A stretch of DNA of 40,511 nt from Parcubacteria group bacterium GW2011_GWF2_45_11 (GTDB lineage Bacteria > Patescibacteriota > Patescibacteriia > UBA1558 > UBA10009). A program made the translations under genes and the position numbers. Location: NCBI GenBank assembly GCA_001001205.1, contig LCKE01000002.1, positions 1-40,511 of the forward strand. Reading direction: 5' to 3'. The notes below the pieces were generated by a model that was given only the letters and a program-made list of their open reading frames with translations, searched no databases and was not told where the DNA came from. Below are positions 35,617 through 40,511 of this stretch, one piece after another. Numbering within the stretch: the first letter of the stretch is position 1; the number at the start of each line of letters is the position of its first letter.

Positions 35617-37498
35617 AGACTTCAATAATTACCGGCAGCACCATAGGGCGCCTTTCGGTTTTTTGGAAGAGGAATTTGCCGATTTCATTCCTGATTTTTT
35701 CCTTTATGTAGGCGTCGTTGGCCGAGGTTTTGGGATTGTAATCTTTTAAGATGGAACGGACTTTTTTCCGGGTGGCTTCAACCAGTTCTTTGTTTTCTTT
35801 CATATAGATAAAGCCGCGCGAAATTAAATCGGGATTTTGCACCAGCTGGCCGGTTTTACCCCTAATGGTGGCGATAACGACAATCATGCCATCGGCCGCC
35901 ATCATTTGTCTGTCCCTAATGACGATATTGGAAACATCGCCCACGCCCAGTCCGTCGACAAAAACATAGTCGCTCGGCACCTTGGTGCTGGTCAGCCGCC
36001 CGCCCTTTTTGGTGAATTCAATGACCTGGCCGTTGTCGGCCACGAAGATTTTTAAGGGGTTGATGCCGGTGGCCTCGGCGATTTTGGCATGCATTCTTAA
36101 GAAGGAGTGGTTGCCTTCAATGGGGACAAAGTATTCCGGCTGAACCAGCTTAAGCAAGAATTTAAGGTCTTCGGCCTTGGCGTGTCCGCCGGCATGGATA
36201 TCCACCATTTGGTAATGAATCACTTCGGCGCCCAGGCGGTAAATGGAATCTTTAAGCCTTTGCACCGAACGTTCGTTGCCGGGGACGACCGAAGAGGAAA
36301 AGACTACCGTGTCGGCCGGTTCAATTTTCAGGCTGCGATGTTCCTGGTTGGCAATGCGCATTAAAACCGCCCGGCCTTCGCCCTGGGCTCCCGTGCACAT
36401 GATGATAATTTTATTTTTGGGATAATCGTCAATTTCTTTGAGGGAGATCAGGGTGCCTTTTTTCATTTTAAGATACCCCAGGGACTGGGCGATCTCAACG
36501 TTGGTTTTCATGGAGTAGCCGTCAAAGGTGATTTTTTTGCCCAGTTTTTCCGCCGCCCAGACAATTTGCTGGATGCGGCTTAAGAGCGAGGCAAAGGTGC
36601 CGATAATCAAACGGCCTTTGGCGTTGCGGATGATTTCATCCAGATTGACCTGAATTTCGCTTTCGCTCAGCTGATGGCCGGGCTGCGAGGCGTTGGTGGA
36701 GTCGGCCAGCAAGGCCAAGACTTTTTGCCCGCTTAAGGCGGCGATTTTATCAATTTCCGAGGGGGTGTCGCCGGAACTCTCCAGGCTGAGTTTAAAGTCG
36801 CCAGTGTGGACTATTTTGCCTAAGGGTGTGTCCACCACTATGCCCATGGAAGTGGGAATATTATGGCTGACGCCAAAAAAGCTGACGGTAAAGACGCCCG
36901 CTTTGATGACGTCGTTGGTCGTCACCGCCTGCAGCCTTAAGTCGCCGTTACTTTTAAAGTCTTCCTGTCTTTTGGAAATCATGGCCAAAGTTAAATCGGA
37001 ACTGTAAATAATGGGATTGTTTAATTGGCCGATGAGGTGAGGAATGGCGCCGATATGGTCGTAGTGTCCGTGGGTGATAAAAACTCCGCGGATTTTTTTT
37101 ACTTTGCCTTTTAAATATTCAATGTTGGGAATGATGTAATCAATGCCGGGCATGTCTTCTTCCGGAAACTGGAGGCCCATGTCAATAATAATAATATCGT
37201 TTTCATATTCCAAAACTGTCATATTGCGGCCGACTTCTTCGTTGCCGCCCAGGACAATAACTTTAAGTTTGCCATCCTGATTAAAGACGGTTTTTTGAGG
37301 CTGGTTAAAATTGTTCGCCGGCCGTCTGTCTTGAGTCCGGCGGCGGTGTGTGCGGTGTCGCGTTCCCTGACCGGCCGGTCTTTGGCTCCGAGTCTCAGAC
37401 TCAAGGAGCGGGCTCGGCGCCAGAGATGGCTGCTTGGACAGGCGGTCACCCTGCGGAAACCGGCGCGGCCGGTTTGATTTAGTTTTTGATTTTACCAT
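35615..37498 (-). CDS. rnj: Ribonuclease J
   Basis: 627 aa; VIVLGGNEEVGRNMTVLEYENDIIIIDMGLQFPEEDMPGIDYIIPN, GVFITHGHYDHIGAIPHL, HTGDFKL, ADSTNASQPG. Basic low-complexity N-terminal extension. Confidence 0.96.
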   Translation of the reverse strand: MVKSKTKSNRPRRFPQGDRLSKQPSLAPSPLLESETRSQRPAGQGTRHRTHRRRTQDRRPANNFNQPQKTVFNQDGKLKVIVLGGNEEVGRNMTVLEYENDIIIIDMGLQFPEEDMPGIDYIIPNIEYLKGKVKKIRGVFITHGHYDHIGAIPHLIGQLNNPIIYSSDLTLAMISKRQEDFKSNGDLRLQAVTTNDVIKAGVFTVSFFGVSHNIPTSMGIVVDTPLGKIVHTGDFKLSLESSGDTPSEIDKIAALSGQKVLALLADSTNASQPGHQLSESEIQVNLDEIIRNAKGRLIIGTFASLLSRIQQIVWAAEKLGKKITFDGYSMKTNVEIAQSLGYLKMKKGTLISLKEIDDYPKNKIIIMCTGAQGEGRAVLMRIANQEHRSLKIEPADTVVFSSSVVPGNERSVQRLKDSIYRLGAEVIHYQMVDIHAGGHAKAEDLKFLLKLVQPEYFVPIEGNHSFLRMHAKIAEATGINPLKIFVADNGQVIEFTKKGGRLTSTKVPSDYVFVDGLGVGDVSNIVIRDRQMMAADGMIVVIATIRGKTGQLVQNPDLISRGFIYMKENKELVEATRKKVRSILKDYNPKTSANDAYIKEKIRNEIGKFLFQKTERRPMVLPVIIEV

Positions 37499-37632
37499 AA
37501 AATTGCGTATCGCCCGTTGCCAGATGGAGTTTTGGTTTTTAACTCAAAGGCAAACAGGCATTTTGAGATACTGTTAGTGTTTAATGAATTAATTTTAGTT
37601 GTTGTTTAATTGAGAATTAAGAATAAGATTTA

Positions 37633-37681
37633 GAGACCGACGGTTTTTGAATTTTACATATATTCAAAAGAACGGGGTCTC
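37633..37681. repeat. Stem-loop in the intergenic region between tRNA-Leu and rnj
   Basis: GAGACC/GGTCTC outer stem with inner TTTTGAAT/ATTCAAAA. Confidence 0.6.
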
Positions 37682-37962
37682 AGGAGTTTAAGAGTTGAAG
37701 ATAAATTGAAGTTGTCGGGCTGGCGCCAGGGCTGATTTTTGATGTCCACTGCCGGAAAATTTTAAGCCAGGTCGTGACAATGCGGTTTAGCCGCCAGATT
37801 GTGCGCGTCATCCAGGCTGGTCGTTTTTTATTATGGCACCTAAGACCCCGCCAAAACTTCCCTGCGCTTAAGCTCGGTCGTTGGCGTGGTAGGGAGGATT
37901 GAGTATTTAATTAGGGAATCAAGGCCGATTCAATAAACCGTGCGCGCCCGCCTGCCAGAGCC

Positions 37963-38048
37963 TGGTGCCAGAGGTGGGACTTGAACCCACAAGCTTTTTA
38001 GGCACACGGCTCTGAACCGTGCGTGTTTGCCAATTTCACCACTCTGGC
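37963..38048 (-). tRNA. tRNA-Leu(CAG), CCA encoded
   Basis: GCCAGAG-TGGTGAAATTGGCAAACACG-CACGG-TTCAGAG-CCGTG-TGCCTAAAAAGCTT-GTGGG-TTCAAGT-CCCAC-CTCTGGC-ACCA; anticodon at 38012-38014. Confidence 0.95.
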
Positions 38049-38142
38049 GCCCGGCACTAGAGGCGAAATTAGTGTCTGAGCGCATGTTATTAATTTAATT
38101 TACGAAAGATAAATGATACGGTGGCGGGCTGGGTTATAATAT

Positions 38143-40002
38143 TTAAGAAGCTGAGTCCGGTTTTTTCCAGGAAAATTGTCGTTCGGTTTTGATGTACCAA
38201 TCGGTGATTTTGTTAAAACGGTCCGCCGGGGTTGTAATTCTGGTGGTGGTTATGCCTTTAATCATTTCGTCTACCGGATAAGTGTGAATGGGGTTGTATA
38301 AAAAGATGGCCGGCACGTATTGCGAAATAATATTTTGAAAGTGAATATATTTTTTATTTATTTCTTCCAGGTTTTCCATGGTTCTGGCTTCTTCCAGAAC
38401 TTGATCAACGTCGCGGTTCGCCCAAACCGCCAGATTGGCGCCCGGGCTGGCCATTTGCGAGGAATGCCAGAAAGGATAGGGATCGGATTTGATGATTTCG
38501 CCGAATAACAGGGCGTCGTAACTGCGCGGTTCAATAATGTCATTTTTGATCCGGTCTTTGCCGATGATTTCTATATTGGTGCTGACGCCGATGTCTCCCC
38601 AGTTTTTTTTAATAATGTTTAAAGCGTTGGTATATTCAATTTTTTCCACCGTGGTTAAAGTCAGCTGCAGGATCTGATCATTTTTTTTTCTGACCATGGC
38701 GCTGGTCCCCTCGTCTTGAACCAGTTTCCAGCCGGCTTCGTCTAAAAGTTTTTTCGCCGTCTCGGGGTCATAAGTGTATTTTTTGATATCTGGATGATAA
38801 CCGATAAAGCCCGGCAAGATTGGGCCGTTAATAATGGCGCCTTTTTGGTCCAGTGATTCCTGGAGAATCAACTGCCGGTTGATGGCATAGGCCAGGGCCT
38901 GCCTGACCTGAACTGCCTGGAGAACATCATTTCTTTTGGTGTTGAAGAAAATCGCCGTGTACTGGGGCAATGATAAAGAATAGTATCTTAAGGATTTGTT
39001 TTTTTCAACTTTAGCCTGAAATTCCTGGGGTAGCAGATTCAAGCCCTGAATATTTTTGTTGGCTAAGGCGTCGGTAGCCGATTCAAAATCGCCGTAAAAT
39101 TTAAAACTGATTTCCTTGAGGTAGGGTTTTTGTCCGTAATAATCATCATTACGTTTCAGGGTGTAGGTTCTGATGTTGCCGTTTTTGTCTTTGGTTAATG
39201 AGGCGAACATGAACGGCCCGGTACCCACCGGTTTTTTATTTAATTCCGCCAAAGTGGCGTTGGCGGCCGGCACGGTTAGCCATTTATGTTTGGGCAGAAT
39301 GCCAAAGGTCAGGCTGTTCAAAAAGTTGGCCAGCGGCTCTTTAAGAATAAAGCGCACAGTGGTTTCGTCTAACTTTTCCATCTGCACGTTGCCCAAAGCG
39401 CTTTTAAGCTGGCTTTGCCATTCGGGGTCTTGGATGTTAGTGACGGTAAAAATAATGTCATCAATGGTCAAAGGCTGGCCGTCGTGCCATTTAACGTTGT
39501 CTTTGATTTTAAAGGTGTAAATTTTGCGGTCAGGGCTGATTTGAAAGCTTTCGGCCAGATCGGGCTCCAACACGCCTTCGTTGTTTATTTTTAACAGGCC
39601 GTTGAAGATTAAATTCGCCAAATCGCGGTCAACGTCATTATAGGAAGCTAAAATAGGGTTGATATACTGAGGAGTACCGACCAGGCCTTCAACGTAACTG
39701 CCGCCGCCGGCCGGAACTATAACCGTGTGTTTAAAGTAAAAGTCTCCGACTAACAGCACCAGGCAAAGGCCGATAACCGCGCTTAATATCTTGATGATCT
39801 GCAATTCTTTTTTAGAAAGAAAGCGGGGCAGCGCTTTTAATTGCGATAAGCTGGGCAGAGTTTTGCGCGAAAGATTAAAAACCAGCTTGCGATCAAGCTT
39901 ATTGGAAGCGTTGAGTGAATTGGCGGCGCTTTTAATCTTGAATTTTAATAATTTGACAAAAAGATTTTGCAATTTTTTTTGCCAATTTTTAATGGAGTCC
40001 AC
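38143..40002 (-). CDS. ABC transporter substrate-binding protein, peptide/oligopeptide (SBP_bac_5) family, membrane anchored
   Basis: GLVGTPQYINPILASYNDVDRDLANLIFNGLLKINNEGVLEPDLAESFQISPDRKIYTFKIKDNVKWHDGQPLTIDDIIFT; N-terminal TM. Confidence 0.93.
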   Translation of the reverse strand: MDSIKNWQKKLQNLFVKLLKFKIKSAANSLNASNKLDRKLVFNLSRKTLPSLSQLKALPRFLSKKELQIIKILSAVIGLCLVLLVGDFYFKHTVIVPAGGGSYVEGLVGTPQYINPILASYNDVDRDLANLIFNGLLKINNEGVLEPDLAESFQISPDRKIYTFKIKDNVKWHDGQPLTIDDIIFTVTNIQDPEWQSQLKSALGNVQMEKLDETTVRFILKEPLANFLNSLTFGILPKHKWLTVPAANATLAELNKKPVGTGPFMFASLTKDKNGNIRTYTLKRNDDYYGQKPYLKEISFKFYGDFESATDALANKNIQGLNLLPQEFQAKVEKNKSLRYYSLSLPQYTAIFFNTKRNDVLQAVQVRQALAYAINRQLILQESLDQKGAIINGPILPGFIGYHPDIKKYTYDPETAKKLLDEAGWKLVQDEGTSAMVRKKNDQILQLTLTTVEKIEYTNALNIIKKNWGDIGVSTNIEIIGKDRIKNDIIEPRSYDALLFGEIIKSDPYPFWHSSQMASPGANLAVWANRDVDQVLEEARTMENLEEINKKYIHFQNIISQYVPAIFLYNPIHTYPVDEMIKGITTTRITTPADRFNKITDWYIKTERQFSWKKPDSAS

Positions 40003-40004
40003 GT

Positions 40005-40226
40005 TTATTTGGATAAGAAAACGTTTACGACGGCCAGTCCCAGAAACAGGACGGCAAGAACAATAGTCGCGATAAAGATAGTTTTTTCAGCGCCACGCTT
40101 GGTGCGGTAAACTCCGCCTTCACCGCCGAAAATACCGCCTAAACCAGCGCCGCGGTTTTGAATCATGATAGCGGCGATTAATAGAACCGCTATAACGAGT
40201 TGTACTATTTGCAGAAGACTTTGCAT
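40005..40226 (-). CDS. secG: Preprotein translocase subunit SecG
   Basis: 73 aa, two TM; QNRGAGLGGIFGGEGGVYRTKRGAEK. Confidence 0.93.
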   Translation of the reverse strand: MQSLLQIVQLVIAVLLIAAIMIQNRGAGLGGIFGGEGGVYRTKRGAEKTIFIATIVLAVLFLGLAVVNVFLSK

Positions 40227-40240
40227 AAAAATCGTTTTTA

Positions 40241-40269
40241 ATAATAGCAGACGGGCGGATAAATGTCAA
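40241..40269 (-). promoter_or_regulatory. Sigma70 promoter of secG
   Basis: Minus strand TTGACA - 17 nt - TATTAT, with TGC extended -10. Confidence 0.8.
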
Positions 40270-40300
40270 GGAAAAATCATAATTTGTCAACGGGAAATAG

Positions 40301-40339
40301 AAATGTCATACTTGGCGGGAAGTTAAAATGTCCTACTTG
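40301..40339. repeat. Direct repeats AAATGTC(A/C)TACTTG, 25-bp period
   Basis: 40301-40314 and 40326-40339, 13/14 identical. Confidence 0.7.
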
Positions 40340-40511
40340 ATTGATTTAAGTTGGCAAGAATTTGAGCTCTGCCAGCCAGTCGCCAGGGATGATTTACAGG
40401 TGGGATATGCGCTTTGGTAGCCGGTAATATCCAAGGCATTTTGACTGGCAAAATCTGTTTTACCGGACGCTGTGGTAGTAGTTCGTAATTTAGGTATTTT
40501 CCTCTAAGGCG

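Noticed and set aside
35837-37477. Antisense ORFs inside rnj
   Set aside because: Shadow ORFs; no domain recognised.
37681-37960. RNase P RNA, tmRNA, SRP RNA or 6S RNA
   Set aside because: I looked for their conserved sequence motifs on both strands and did not see them.

Overview
This 40.5 kb window has compact gene packing, standard stop-codon usage, many short hydrophobic ORFs and a gene complement that looks like a Candidate Phyla Radiation (Patescibacteria) chromosome; the lineage is my inference. No rRNA or CRISPR array was seen. One tRNA, tRNA-Leu(CAG), is present on the minus strand. Recognisable core genes: HU, ymdB-rny, gyrA, a NIF3-family gene, ruvB, queH-queA, ychF, a UvrD-like helicase, glyA, murI, trpS, rnj and secG. 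The most interesting points are: (1) a divergent Elp3-like / Trm9-like pair that could form a minimal (m)cm5U34 wobble-uridine pathway; (2) about nine back-to-back, sequence-unrelated hairpins at 14.04-14.40 kb; (3) an ECF sigma factor next to an anti-sigma-like gene split at an A6 run, beside a secreted CARDB/Kazal protein; (4) a translin-family protein in an apparently bacterial genome; (5) a DEDD exonuclease fused to a WYL-like domain; (6) a metallo-beta-lactamase-fold protein lacking its metal ligands; (7) several small ORFs missing from the ORF track; and (8) vestigial transposases and repeat families. All family calls come from reading motifs by eye. No database search was run.
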